Assembly (NCBI GenBank): GCA_910577515.1
Contig: CAJTLW010000001.1
Location: forward strand, 269,787 to 333,786
From: an uncultured Vampirovibrio sp.
Lineage (GTDB): Bacteria > Cyanobacteriota > Vampirovibrionia > Gastranaerophilales > Gastranaerophilaceae
Length of the DNA: 64,000 nucleotides
Direction: 5' to 3'
A program made the position numbers and the translations under genes. Positions 1 through 8,884 of the stretch are shown one piece after another. The stretch's first letter is position 1; each line of letters begins with the position of its first letter. The notes beneath the pieces are model-generated. The model saw nothing but the letters and a program-made list of their open reading frames with translations, had not been told where the DNA came from and did not search any database.

Positions 1-629
1 GTTTTATTTTTTGAAACATCTTCTAAAACACCAACTGTAATGCTTTTTCCCTGAAGATACTCTTCAAGCAAAATCTTTTTATCAGATTTTTGCGCAACTT
101 TAAGAGCTTCTTTTAATTCTTCAATATTGTCAACTTTGCTCATACCGATACTTGAACCTTCAGCTGAAGGTTTTACCATGAGCGGAAAATTAAGCCCCTC
201 AATAGCTTTTTCTATATCAAGGTTTTCAGAATACCTGATACAGGCGGATTTTATAATATTAAGCCCAGCGTTTTGTAAAATATTTTTTGTCATTTCTTTA
301 TCCATACAGATTGCGCTGGATTTAACTTTGCACCCTGTATATTTAATACCCAAAATTTCAAGCACGCCCTGAATGCAGCCATCTTCACCATATTTACCAT
401 GAAGCGTATTGTAGGCAAAATCATACTTGCCGGTTTTTAGAGTTTCAGCGATATTTTTATCAACATCCACAATTTCAGAGTTATGGTACCCTAGGTTTTT
501 AAGTGCATTTAAAACATTTACGCCGCTTCTTAAGGATACTTCTCTTTCATTAGACATACCGCCGCAAAGCACAGCGATTTTTGAATTTTTATCGATTAAT
601 TGTTGTTTGCCTTCGTAAGTGTATTCCAT
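1..629 (-). CDS. ddl: D-alanine--D-alanine ligase, N-terminal part (cut by window edge)
   Basis: Joins two D-alanines with ATP to make the dipeptide end of the murein precursor in the cytoplasm. The reading frame is open from an ATG at 629 to the left edge, about 209 codons, so the C-terminal half is missing from the window. Visible family features are the start of the fold (IAVLCGGMSNEREVSLRSG), the conserved HGKYGEDGCIQG segment and the entry to the ATP-grasp domain (PLMVKPSAEGSSIG). It starts inside the last 34 bases of murB, as expected for translationally coupled genes in a murein operon. Identity is clear from motif order; only the 3' end is unseen. Confidence 0.93.
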   Translation of the reverse strand, partial: MEYTYEGKQQLIDKNSKIAVLCGGMSNEREVSLRSGVNVLNALKNLGYHNSEIVDVDKNIAETLKTGKYDFAYNTLHGKYGEDGCIQGVLEILGIKYTGCKVKSSAICMDKEMTKNILQNAGLNIIKSACIRYSENLDIEKAIEGLNFPLMVKPSAEGSSIGMSKVDNIEELKEALKVAQKSDKKILLEEYLQGKSITVGVLEDVSKNK

Positions 630-1534
630 AGTTCAACTTCCTTTTTATCAGAACCCATATAAACCACTTCAGGTTCCAGCATAATGTCAAATCTGTCAAA
701 AACAAGTCTTTGCATTTCGCGCATAAGGTTTATATAGTCCATACTGGTTGCTTCGTTAAAATTAATAATAAAATTGGCGTGGTTAAAATATACCATAGCA
801 CCGCCTTCAAGATGCCCCTTTAAACCGACTTCATCGATTAACTTGCCAGCAGAAATCGTTCTGCCTTCTTTATCCACAGGATTTTTAAACGCACAGCCAA
901 GGTTTGGCTCTTTTAAACCAGGCTGTGAATTTTTGCGCTTTTCAACTGCCTCATCCATCATTTGCTTTATTGCAATATAGCTGTCTGCTTGTTCTAATTC
1001 GAATTTAGCGGATAAAAGCACATAGCGTCCAATATTTTCTTTTAAAAGAGAATTTCTATATGAAAATTTCATATCATCTCTTGATAATTCAAGAATTTTA
1101 TCTTCTTTTGTATCGTAAACACAAGCTGAAACAAAATAATCAGAAATAGCCTGCGCATTAGCCCCTGCATTCATTACGACTGCTCCGCCAAGAGTAGCCG
1201 GGAGGCCGATTAAAAATTCAAAACCGGAAAGTCTTAATTCAAAAGCCATATTTGAAAGCTTTGCTGTTGCAACCCCTGCCTGCGCTTCAATAAAAGGAGG
1301 GTTAACCGTTACTTTATCAAGATGTTTTGTTACAATCACAGGGCGTTTAATGCCAGAAGATGAAAATAAAATATTTGACCCGCAGCCGACAATAATCGGA
1401 TTATCGAGGTTTGCAAGCAAAACTTTAATTTCATCTATGGTTTTTGGAAGATAAACATCATCCGCAATTGATGAAATTCTAAGTGTATTAAAGCTTTTCA
1501 GGTTATAATTAATTCTATGTTCAATTTCTTTCAT
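596..1534 (-). CDS. murB: UDP-N-acetylenolpyruvoylglucosamine reductase
   Basis: Flavoenzyme that reduces UDP-GlcNAc-enolpyruvate to UDP-MurNAc with NADPH. 312 aa, a normal length. The FAD-binding part has GCGSNIL (about 51-57) and the glycine-rich GLPATLGGAVVMNAGAN stretch. Active-site positions of the family are R160 (SYRNS) and E288 (LEPEVVY). The proton-donor position usually held by Ser (GSxFxNP) is Cys here, in NLGCAFKNP, C214. It lies 12 bases after murC and overlaps ddl, so the order GT2-murC-murB-ddl reads as one minus-strand operon. Function is secure; the Cys variant is the only oddity. Confidence 0.96.
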   Translation of the reverse strand: MKEIEHRINYNLKSFNTLRISSIADDVYLPKTIDEIKVLLANLDNPIIVGCGSNILFSSSGIKRPVIVTKHLDKVTVNPPFIEAQAGVATAKLSNMAFELRLSGFEFLIGLPATLGGAVVMNAGANAQAISDYFVSACVYDTKEDKILELSRDDMKFSYRNSLLKENIGRYVLLSAKFELEQADSYIAIKQMMDEAVEKRKNSQPGLKEPNLGCAFKNPVDKEGRTISAGKLIDEVGLKGHLEGGAMVYFNHANFIINFNEATSMDYINLMREMQRLVFDRFDIMLEPEVVYMGSDKKEVELWNTLTKANNN

Positions 1535-1546
1535 ATATTTTCCTTT

Positions 1547-3046
1547 TTATCCCCTGTTTGCAAGGGTTTCACCTAACAGTGCGCCAAGCTTTGTAATATC
1601 TCCGGCGCCAAGAGTTAACACAATATCATTATCTTTAATATTTTGTCTTACAGCAAGCGGAATTTCAGAAATTTTTCCTTCTATGTAATTTACCTCTTTT
1701 GCAGGAGCTTTAGCCTTGTATGCGCCTGCAAAATTCTTTGAATTAAATTCAAAATCAAATTCATCACCTGCAGAATAAGCATCAACAACGATTAATTTAT
1801 CACAATCGTCAAATGATTCCAGAAATTCATTCCAAAGCGCTTTTAACCTTGTATATCTATGGGGTTGAAAAATTGCAACAACTCTTTGCTTGTGGTTTTT
1901 TTCCTTATATTCCTTTGCAGCTTTAAGAGTAGCTTTGATTTCACTTGGATGATGTGCGTAATCATCGATAATTTCAATCATTTCGTCTTTAAATATAGTT
2001 TGAAAACGCCGCCCCATGCCTGTGAAGCCATTGAAGCATTTTGCAAAATCATTAAATTCAAAACCCGCTTCAATTAAAGCCGAAATTACCGCAAGAGCAT
2101 TGTAAACATTATGTATACCCTTAAGCGAGGTTGAAATTTTTCCTAAAACTTTTTCTTTGAAAACAACTTCAAATTCAGCACCATTTTCATTAAATTCAAC
2201 ATTTCTTGCATAAATATCAGAAATTAAAGTATCAGCTTGAATATTCTGCTCATCCTTCAATACTGAAAATTTAATAATATTTTTTGCCGAAGGTAAATCT
2301 TTAATTAAGTCAAGAAATTCTAAAACCCCTTTATCATCAGCATTTACAATAATTTTTGAACCGTCATAAAGGTTTGAAGCTACCGTTTTAAAGGTATCTA
2401 AAACATCCGGAAGGCCGTTTTTATAATGGTCAAGGTGGTCTGCTTCCAAATTATTAATAACAAGTATTTCAGGAGCATATTTAACAATTGTGCCATCGCT
2501 CTCATCAAGCTCTGCTGCAAACATTGTAGAATTTTTATCAGCATCGGCATTTGTGTTTAATTCGGGAATTATCCCGCCCACAGCATAGGCCGCTTTTTTG
2601 TTCATCTTAGATAAAACATAAGAACAGAGTCCTGATGTTGTGGTTTTACCGTGGGTACCTGCAAAACCTATGGTTAAAGCAAACTCATGCGTAATGGCGC
2701 ACAATAAATCAGACCGGTGCAAAATTGTAAGCCCAAGTTCTTTTGCTCTTATGTATTCAGAGTTATCTTCTTTTATAGCGGAAGATAATACAACAAAACA
2801 ATCATTTGGCACATTATCAGAATTATGCCCGATGAAAACTTTTGCCCCAAGAGTTTTTAATTCCTTTAAATATTTAGAATCAGACATATCAGAGCCTGAA
2901 ACCTTATACCCTAATTTTACAAGGATTTTTGCTAGTGCGCTCTGCCCGACACCGCCTATTGCAATAAAATGGAAACAATCACCTTTTTTCAAGCCGTCAA
3001 ATGTTCTTTTGCAAGTGTGTTTGCACCCGAAAAAATTAAGAAACAT
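1547..3046 (-). CDS. murC: UDP-N-acetylmuramate--L-alanine ligase
   Basis: Adds L-alanine to UDP-MurNAc, the first amino-acid step of murein synthesis. 499 aa. Domain 1 has the UDP-binding glycine loop IAIGGVGQSALA (about 28-39). Domain 2 has the ATP loop AGTHGKTTTSG (about 129-139) and the ADELDESDGT / NNLEADHLDHY segments. Domain 3 starts near the DDYAHHPSEI motif typical of MurC. The N-terminal 22 residues before the Rossmann core contain two Cys (CKHTC) and are slightly longer than usual. The ATG directly abuts the stop of the upstream glycosyltransferase, which suggests coupled translation. Confidence 0.97.
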   Translation of the reverse strand: MFLNFFGCKHTCKRTFDGLKKGDCFHFIAIGGVGQSALAKILVKLGYKVSGSDMSDSKYLKELKTLGAKVFIGHNSDNVPNDCFVVLSSAIKEDNSEYIRAKELGLTILHRSDLLCAITHEFALTIGFAGTHGKTTTSGLCSYVLSKMNKKAAYAVGGIIPELNTNADADKNSTMFAAELDESDGTIVKYAPEILVINNLEADHLDHYKNGLPDVLDTFKTVASNLYDGSKIIVNADDKGVLEFLDLIKDLPSAKNIIKFSVLKDEQNIQADTLISDIYARNVEFNENGAEFEVVFKEKVLGKISTSLKGIHNVYNALAVISALIEAGFEFNDFAKCFNGFTGMGRRFQTIFKDEMIEIIDDYAHHPSEIKATLKAAKEYKEKNHKQRVVAIFQPHRYTRLKALWNEFLESFDDCDKLIVVDAYSAGDEFDFEFNSKNFAGAYKAKAPAKEVNYIEGKISEIPLAVRQNIKDNDIVLTLGAGDITKLGALLGETLANRG

Positions 3047-4357
3047 CTAAACTGCCTCCGAAATTGTAACATCAGATACGCCATGAACAGTTTTGCCCCA
3101 ATCCATAGTTTTTCTTGTGAAAACAATTTTCAAAATGATAAACAAAACAATGGGAAACCAAATAGTTACAACATAAATCGCTGTCACAAGCGCTTCATAA
3201 ATAGCTCTAAAGAAACCATAATGACTGTATTTTCTAAGACTGTAGATTAAACCTGATGCAAAAAATACAGCGGTGCAGGCAACAAGCACAAGCGATGATA
3301 AAATATCGTTTGAATATCCTTTCACAAAACGAAAAGCTTGAATGGTTATTTCAGAAACAAGCCAGAATGGCAATAAAAATTCTGTAATATAGGCTATTAA
3401 ATCAAAACCAACTCTAAGATTCATATCTTTTGTAAATAAAATGTCTTTAGCATATTCCAAATAACGTCTTATGGAGCCTTCAACCCATCTTCTTCTCTGT
3501 CTTACAAGAGCAGGGAATGTTATAACACCTTCCTCATAAACAACAGCATCCGGGCAAAACCTTATATCCCAGCCTTTAATATGCAGCCTTGTTGACATAT
3601 CAAGGTCGTCTGTTATGGTTTCATTGTTCCAGCCATTAATATCCAAAAGAGCTTCTTTTTTAATAATTTCACCATTTCCGCGAAGCTCAACTGCTCCTCT
3701 TACAGCATCTCTACCTATTTGAAGATGCGTATCCATAACATACTCATTATACTGGCATGCAGTAAGAAAATTTTGTTTTGAATTTATAATAGTTTTTCTT
3801 GCCTGAACTGCCCCAACATCTTTTGGCTCAAGCTTTACAAGAACTTTTTTAATAAAATCACTTTGAATTTTTGCATCAGCATCAAAAACAAGAATAGCAT
3901 CTCCTTTTGCTATTTCCATAGCATCATTCAAAACTGCAGATTTACCAGGGAAATCACCTTCATGCCTCAGCAAAATTTTTACTTTCTCGTATTTTTCTTC
4001 AAGCTTTTTAATGATTTCAGGGGTTTTATCTGTTGACCTGTCATCAATTAAAATTATCTCATAATTGGTATAATCCACTTCAAGTATATTTTTTACAGTA
4101 TCTTCAATTACATCCTCTTCATTATGACAAGGAACCATAATTGATATAAAAGGTTTATAACTAGTTTCAAAAGGGGCCGGATTTTTTCTTAATTTTCTTC
4201 TCTGGTGTTTTACAGCAGCATACATGTAAAACATATAAAGAGACATAAAAGCAATTAAAAAGACAATTGCCCAAAATGTGTCAAAATAATTTTGGAAAAT
4301 GATTAAAAATGCTAATAAAAAGCACATTATCAAAAGCAGAGAAATTCTATCTTTCAT
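3047..4357 (-). CDS. Processive-type family 2 glycosyltransferase, membrane bound
   Basis: 436 aa. Two N-terminal membrane helices (about 5-22 and 27-48), a cytoplasmic GT2 domain (about 68-300) and three further C-terminal helices. Catalytic landmarks are D105-D106 (LIDDRSTD), the D159-A-D161 metal motif, the TDD acid at 249-251 and the QRRRW signature at 287-291. That combination is typical of processive enzymes of the BcsA/IcaA/NodC type that polymerise and export a beta-linked polysaccharide. The actual sugar cannot be told from sequence. It heads the murC-murB-ddl run with no gap to murC, so it may be co-transcribed with murein genes. Confidence 0.85.
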   Translation of the reverse strand: MKDRISLLLIMCFLLAFLIIFQNYFDTFWAIVFLIAFMSLYMFYMYAAVKHQRRKLRKNPAPFETSYKPFISIMVPCHNEEDVIEDTVKNILEVDYTNYEIILIDDRSTDKTPEIIKKLEEKYEKVKILLRHEGDFPGKSAVLNDAMEIAKGDAILVFDADAKIQSDFIKKVLVKLEPKDVGAVQARKTIINSKQNFLTACQYNEYVMDTHLQIGRDAVRGAVELRGNGEIIKKEALLDINGWNNETITDDLDMSTRLHIKGWDIRFCPDAVVYEEGVITFPALVRQRRRWVEGSIRRYLEYAKDILFTKDMNLRVGFDLIAYITEFLLPFWLVSEITIQAFRFVKGYSNDILSSLVLVACTAVFFASGLIYSLRKYSHYGFFRAIYEALVTAIYVVTIWFPIVLFIILKIVFTRKTMDWGKTVHGVSDVTISEAV

Positions 4358-4568
4358 TACCCCCTCAAAGCATTTTTTAAGCTGTAAATACTAGTCTTAA
4401 TGAATATTATATTATCATAAACAATTCAAAAAACGAAAATTTTAAGAAATATGAAAAAGATAAAAAATATTTAATCTTTTTATTGGATAAAAACGCAAAA
4501 TAAAGAATGTTAAAATAGAATTGTTAGGTTTTTAATGTGTTTTTATGTGTCTGATAGGGGTATGTGTG

Positions 4569-4841
4569 ATGAGAAATTTAAGCAAACAGGGAAATTTTAA
4601 AGGAAGCGAGATATTTTTACCACAAACAAACGGTGAAATCTCCGATTCCATTGTTCAAAACTGGACTCTTCAGGCTTATGAATGTTATTCCATACGCTGC
4701 AATTGTGCTAAATGTTCTTTAAGCAAAGGGAACTATTCATTTGTATGCCAAATGCCAAAAATCATAAGGGCGCTTTTGAAAAAACAAGGAAAACCTGATA
4801 TCAACCTTATTCAAACAGAAACCCAAAGCCTTATAGCCTAA
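4569..4841 (+). CDS. Small Cys-rich protein, possible zinc-binding domain
   Basis: Not recognised with confidence. The frame opens at 4545, but the ATG at 4569 follows a GGGG-containing ribosome site (GATAGGGG) at the right distance, giving 90 aa. The centre carries C39, C44, C46, C49 and C60, i.e. CxCxxC followed by a fourth Cys ten residues later, in a context rich in aromatic and basic residues. This suggests a metal-binding knuckle. The C-terminal part (KIIRALLKKQGKP) looks helical and basic. It stands alone between a divergent glycosyltransferase and a convergent operon end. Nucleic-acid binding is a guess. Confidence 0.6.
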   Translation: MRNLSKQGNFKGSEIFLPQTNGEISDSIVQNWTLQAYECYSIRCNCAKCSLSKGNYSFVCQMPKIIRALLKKQGKPDINLIQTETQSLIA

Positions 4842-4877
4842 GGGCGCAAAGTAGTTAATTTTATTCTTGTGGAAACT

Positions 4878-5438
4878 TTATTCGCCCGTTCTATCTAAAA
4901 AAGATTTCAATGCCTCATCAGTTGTTTTTGGCGAGTTTAAATCTCTTATATCAAAATCTTCTTCACCTTTAGATGGAAGCTCAGGATGGAAAAATCTCCT
5001 TGTGGCAAGCAGAAGAAAATAGATAACACCTGTTGCAATAATAACCCCAAGCATAACTCTTGCAAACATTGAAATTAGCTTTAAAAGTTCATTACCTGTA
5101 TTAGGAATAACATTTTTTGTTAATTCTTCATTAGCATTTGGGTCAAAATCGCTATCTTCAACCCTTAAGGGAGTGGTTTCACCAAACTGTTTTTGCTCAT
5201 TTGTAAACTCTTCTTTAAGCTTTGCTTCCTCAGCTGCTTTTAATTTTTCCTCTTCGGTCAATTCTACAGGAATAGGTGCTTTTAATTGAACTTTTCTGGA
5301 AGCATTAATATTTGTTTCACCCTGAATATCACTATTAGAAGGAATTGGTGGATTTTCAGCAAAAACATTTGCGTTTAAGCCAAAAAGAACCATAAAAATA
5401 ATTAAAAACCATTTATAAATTTTATTAAGGTTTTTCAT
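4878..5438 (-). CDS. Secreted or inner-membrane protein of unknown function
   Basis: 186 aa. N-terminal signal peptide or anchor (about 8-26, ending ANVFA), then a charged, Glu/Lys-rich stretch with coiled-coil character (about 55-85, LTEEEKLKAAEEAKLKEEF). A strong membrane helix follows at about 128-147 (VMLGVIIATGVIYFLLLA) and then a basic RRFF and an acidic cytoplasmic tail. The architecture (short periplasmic part, one helix, tail) loosely resembles FliO-like assembly factors, but no flagellar gene is present here and no family motif is visible. It starts three bases after the RNase E/G gene and is the last gene of that operon. Confidence 0.7.
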   Translation of the reverse strand: MKNLNKIYKWFLIIFMVLFGLNANVFAENPPIPSNSDIQGETNINASRKVQLKAPIPVELTEEEKLKAAEEAKLKEEFTNEQKQFGETTPLRVEDSDFDPNANEELTKNVIPNTGNELLKLISMFARVMLGVIIATGVIYFLLLATRRFFHPELPSKGEEDFDIRDLNSPKTTDEALKSFLDRTGE

Positions 5439-5441
5439 TTT

Positions 5442-7316
5442 TTACTCCTTTTCTTCACCTGAAGCAGCTTTTGCAGATTTTGTTTTTGATGTCTTTTTAG
5501 AAGCCGCAGCAGTTTTTACCGAGGGCTTTCTGCCTCTTTTCTTTGGTGCAGCTTCATCTTCAGATGCCAGTACAGCAGCTTCAGCCTTAGGTGTATCATC
5601 TTGTTGGATTTCATTTTGAACAGGAGTAGCCGATGCTTCAGCTTCAAGTTTTTTCATTGTTTTTTTAGTTTTTCTTGAAACTTTTTTCGGTTTTTCTTCT
5701 GTTTTTATTTCTTGTTTGCTTTCTGCTGCATCTTCAAAAATATTATCCACAATATTATTCACAAGGGCTGTTGTATCCACTTTTGCAAAGGTCTCATTTT
5801 TTGGCTGCTGGTTTTGTTGAGGTTTTGCATTTTGTTCTGCAGCTTGTGTTTGAACAGCCTCATCGGCATTTTGTACCTGTTTTTCTTTTAATTCAGGTTG
5901 ATTTTGCTGATTTTCATTTCTGTTAAAACGTTTTTTATTTTTAAAATTATTTCTATTTTGTCCTTGATTATTGTTATCCCTGCTGTTTTGAGATTGACCA
6001 GCGTTTTGATTATTTTGCCCCTGATTGTTATTTTGGTTAAACTGGCCGCCGCCAAAAGGCCCTTTGATTTTATTAATCTTTGCCCTAATTTCACCTTGTG
6101 CGTTAGAGCTTAGAAGCTTTAAATCTTCAATCACAAAACCTTGCCCCTGGCATTTATCACATTTTTTTGTAAATATTTCAGATAAGCTTTGCCCCTGTCT
6201 GTGGCGCGTTAGCTCAACAAGCCCTAAATCAGACAATTGGCCTATTTGTGGCTTTGCTTTGTCTTTCTCAAGCGCAAGTTCAAAATATTCCAATACTTTT
6301 AATTTATCAACACGGGTCACCATATCAATAAAATCAACAATCACCATACCGCCGATATTTCTTAATTTCAGCTGACGCGCGATTTCATCAGCTGCTTCTA
6401 AATTGGTTTTTAATATGGTTTCAGCTTGGGAAGAAGAACTTGTAAATTTACCAGAGTTAACATCTACAACGGTTAAAGCTTCTGTTTGCTGGATAAATAA
6501 ATACCCGCCCAATGGAAGATTTACCTTGGTTTGAAGTGCATTTTGAATTTCTTTATTAATGCCCGTTGCAACCAAAAGCGGCTCTGTACCTTTATGCATA
6601 GATACTTTAACCTTCATATTCCAGTGCTGTAAAAGCTGCGTTGTTCTATGAAGCGCAAATGCAGTATCAACAATAATTTCATCCACATCTTCAGTGCATG
6701 CTTCACGAATTACTTTATATAAAAGTTCTTGGTCTCTGTGCAGCAAACAGGGCGGGTTTGCAGTATCAGCTGCATTTACAATGGAATTCCATTTTTCTAA
6801 TAAGATTTCTAAATCTTCCTGAATTTCAGCCTCTGTTTGACCCTCAGCTTCTGTTCTTACAATTACACCAACACCAACAGGTTTTAGAAGGCTTACAATA
6901 GATTTCAGCCTTGCTCTTTCTTTGCTTGAAACAATTTTTCTTGAAACATTTACACCTTTTTCATCCGGCAAAAGAACAAGAAATCTTCCGGGCAAACTGA
7001 GCGCTGTAGTTACCCTTGGCCCTTTATGACCCGTAGGTTCTTTTACAACCTGAACAATTAATTTCTGTTTAGGCTTTACTTTATCTTTTAATGCACCTTT
7101 GCCTATAATATCATCTGTATGGATAAAGCCCATTTTATCAGGCATACCAACGTCTACAAATGCCGCATCAATAGAGGGAAGAATATTATCTACAACAGAT
7201 AAATAAACATCTCCTAAAAGCACGTCTCCTTTTGAAACAAAAAATTCACTTACTTTATTATCCTCAATAACTGCGCCAATATTATCTTTTTCAGATATTA
7301 CAATTTTTTTGGTCAT
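5442..7316 (-). CDS. Ribonuclease E/G family endoribonuclease
   Basis: Single-strand endoribonuclease for mRNA decay and rRNA/tRNA processing. 624 aa. An S1-type RNA-binding part occupies the N-terminus (about 30-110, with DAAFVDVG). The catalytic DNase-I-like domain carries the two metal-binding aspartates D285 (VVDVNSG) and D328 (VIVDFIDM). The zinc-link region has C386-x2-C389 (CDKCQGQG). From about residue 420 the protein turns into a long disordered tail, first Gln/Asn-rich, then Lys/Ala/Glu-rich with AT-hook-like KKRGRKPS. That gives an RNase E-like scaffold tail on an RNase G-sized core. A good ribosome site (AAGGAAG) precedes the ATG. Confidence 0.93.
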   Translation of the reverse strand: MTKKIVISEKDNIGAVIEDNKVSEFFVSKGDVLLGDVYLSVVDNILPSIDAAFVDVGMPDKMGFIHTDDIIGKGALKDKVKPKQKLIVQVVKEPTGHKGPRVTTALSLPGRFLVLLPDEKGVNVSRKIVSSKERARLKSIVSLLKPVGVGVIVRTEAEGQTEAEIQEDLEILLEKWNSIVNAADTANPPCLLHRDQELLYKVIREACTEDVDEIIVDTAFALHRTTQLLQHWNMKVKVSMHKGTEPLLVATGINKEIQNALQTKVNLPLGGYLFIQQTEALTVVDVNSGKFTSSSSQAETILKTNLEAADEIARQLKLRNIGGMVIVDFIDMVTRVDKLKVLEYFELALEKDKAKPQIGQLSDLGLVELTRHRQGQSLSEIFTKKCDKCQGQGFVIEDLKLLSSNAQGEIRAKINKIKGPFGGGQFNQNNNQGQNNQNAGQSQNSRDNNNQGQNRNNFKNKKRFNRNENQQNQPELKEKQVQNADEAVQTQAAEQNAKPQQNQQPKNETFAKVDTTALVNNIVDNIFEDAAESKQEIKTEEKPKKVSRKTKKTMKKLEAEASATPVQNEIQQDDTPKAEAAVLASEDEAAPKKRGRKPSVKTAAASKKTSKTKSAKAASGEEKE

Positions 7317-7337
7317 AAACTTCTTCCTTTAAATCCT

Positions 7338-8048
7338 TTATATTTCTGCCATATTTTCATCAAAGAATGACAGCCTTCTAATATTAAAAATTAAATCTTT
7401 TTTTTGCGCTTGTCCGCTAAGATATTTTAAAAATTCATCAGCTCTGAAGGCAGGCAAGGCATCACTTTGACCCGTTTTCAGAATAAACCTGAATTTGCCG
7501 TCTATAATTTGTGCCGAATAAATTGAATCTTTGTAATTAATTTGTTTTAAAATACCTTTTTTTGTTTTCTTCTCTATGAATAAATCACTTGAAGATAAAC
7601 ATTTTTCTACAGTATATCTTAAATCTTCAAAATTTAAAATACCCAACGTTTTGTTTAATAAGTTATTTTGGGGCAAATCCGCCTCATATAGCGCCCATTG
7701 AACTAAATTATCCAAAGAAGGCATGCGCCTGCCATTATCCTCAAATTCATTCAGAGCAAGTATTTTTAGATTTTCTGAAGTTGAACTATGGAATTTTTCA
7801 ACAAAATCGGTCTCAATAGGGGAAACTGCAATAAAATTAACTAATTCACATTCTGATTCAATAAAAATAGGGAGTGCTGGGGAAAAAGAAATTTTTGGAA
7901 TTTTATTAAAGCCTTCAGTTAACGCAAAATGAACTCCTGCCCGCCTTAACGACTTTAAAATCAAATTTTGCCAATCCAGATGAGAAAGGAACTTAAGTTC
8001 ATTAAGTTTTGTTAATTTTAATTGGTATCTAAACTCTTTTTTATCCAT
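7338..8048 (-). CDS. DUF2344 / TIGR03936 family protein
   Basis: 236 aa. The N-terminal half (KLTKLNELKFLSHLDW, then FNKIPKISFSPALP) matches the DUF2344 domain, described as 'radical SAM-linked protein' because it is usually fused to, or next to, a B12-binding radical SAM protein (TIGR03960) and close to an RNase G gene. The RNase E/G gene does follow directly (21-base gap), so that half of the context holds. The radical SAM partner is absent from this locus; the gene upstream is a 69-aa orphan. Biochemical role is unknown; a part in RNA or ribosome modification is an inference from context. Confidence 0.85.
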   Translation of the reverse strand: MDKKEFRYQLKLTKLNELKFLSHLDWQNLILKSLRRAGVHFALTEGFNKIPKISFSPALPIFIESECELVNFIAVSPIETDFVEKFHSSTSENLKILALNEFEDNGRRMPSLDNLVQWALYEADLPQNNLLNKTLGILNFEDLRYTVEKCLSSSDLFIEKKTKKGILKQINYKDSIYSAQIIDGKFRFILKTGQSDALPAFRADEFLKYLSGQAQKKDLIFNIRRLSFFDENMAEI

Positions 8049-8051
8049 TTT

Positions 8052-8261
8052 TTATAAATATTTAATGTTTCGGCGCCTTTTTACAAGGATTTCAGGTGTA
8101 TCATCAGGTATTATTTCATCCATAATTTCATCTGATAAAAAACTGAACTCCTTGATTTTTTTAAGAGAGTAATCAAGCTGGCAGCCCTTTGCCTGCCTAA
8201 TTATAGAATCAAATTCTTTTTTATCGGTAAAAATATCCGATACAGGGCTAAAAAATTCCAT
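8052..8261 (-). CDS. 69-aa protein of unknown function
   Basis: Not recognised. A charged, soluble 69-residue protein rich in Asp, Ile and Lys with a basic end (VKRRRNIKYL) and no Cys except one. It has no membrane segment. It sits in an otherwise gapless operon, 41 bases after engB and three bases before the DUF2344 start, which argues that it is real. The ribosome site is weak. It does not contain a CxxxCxxC and so is not a remnant of the radical SAM protein usually found beside DUF2344. Confidence 0.55.
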   Translation of the reverse strand: MEFFSPVSDIFTDKKEFDSIIRQAKGCQLDYSLKKIKEFSFLSDEIMDEIIPDDTPEILVKRRRNIKYL

Positions 8262-8302
8262 AACACAATAGTAGCACCCGTTTCAAAGGCAAGGCAAATA
8301 TT

Positions 8303-8884
8303 TTACATAATATTTTCTTCAAAAAACTTTATAATTCCATCTTTATAGGTTGAAAGCTTTGCAGAAAAAGGATATACAGGGATGTTAAAAAGTCTTTCAA
8401 TTTCTTTTTGACGTTTAAAAACTTCATTTTTCGAAACATAATCACACTTGTTTAAAACCGCAACAACAGGTAAGTCTTTAATTTTCAGCCAGTCATACAT
8501 TTGAAAATCATTATTTTGAACAGGATGTCTTACATCAATAAACTGGATGCAGCACTTCAAGGTATTGCGCTTTAAAAGATACTCTTCAAGACTCTTTTGC
8601 CAGCGCTCCTGCTCTGTTTTAGACACTTTTGCATAGCCGTAACCCGGAAGGTCTGCTATTACAAATTCCCCCTTGTCAGACACTATTTTAAACAAATTAA
8701 TTAGCCGTGTTTTCCCGGGTGTATTAGAGGTTTTGGCTAATTTGGAATTATTAACAAGACAATTTATAAAGCTTGATTTTCCAACGTTTGACCGCCCCAA
8801 AAGAGCAAACTCCGGAAGGCCTAAAGCAGGACAATCACTGAGTTTTGGTGCGCTAGTTAAGAATTGTGCTTGTTTGATTTTCAT
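8303..8884 (-). CDS. engB: Ribosome biogenesis GTP-binding protein YihA/YsxC/EngB
   Basis: Essential small GTPase that assists assembly of the large ribosomal subunit. 193 aa, the usual size. G1 is GRSNVGKSS (30-38), G3 lies in IADLPGYGYAKV, G4 is NKCD and G5 is near FSAK. Its start lies inside the 3' end of the upstream 90-aa gene (32-base overlap), indicating coupling. It is part of the minus operon leading to the RNase E/G gene, so RNA and ribosome maturation genes are grouped. Confidence 0.96.
   Translation of the reverse strand: MKIKQAQFLTSAPKLSDCPALGLPEFALLGRSNVGKSSFINCLVNNSKLAKTSNTPGKTRLINLFKIVSDKGEFVIADLPGYGYAKVSKTEQERWQKSLEEYLLKRNTLKCCIQFIDVRHPVQNNDFQMYDWLKIKDLPVVAVLNKCDYVSKNEVFKRQKEIERLFNIPVYPFSAKLSTYKDGIIKFFEENIM

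Noticed and set aside
2640..3250. Plus-strand open frames opposite murC
   Set aside because: They lie wholly inside murC and the glycosyltransferase and lack family features or ribosome sites; shadows.
5888..6113. Open frames on both strands within the RNase E/G tail
   Set aside because: By-products of the Gln/Asn-rich low-complexity coding sequence.
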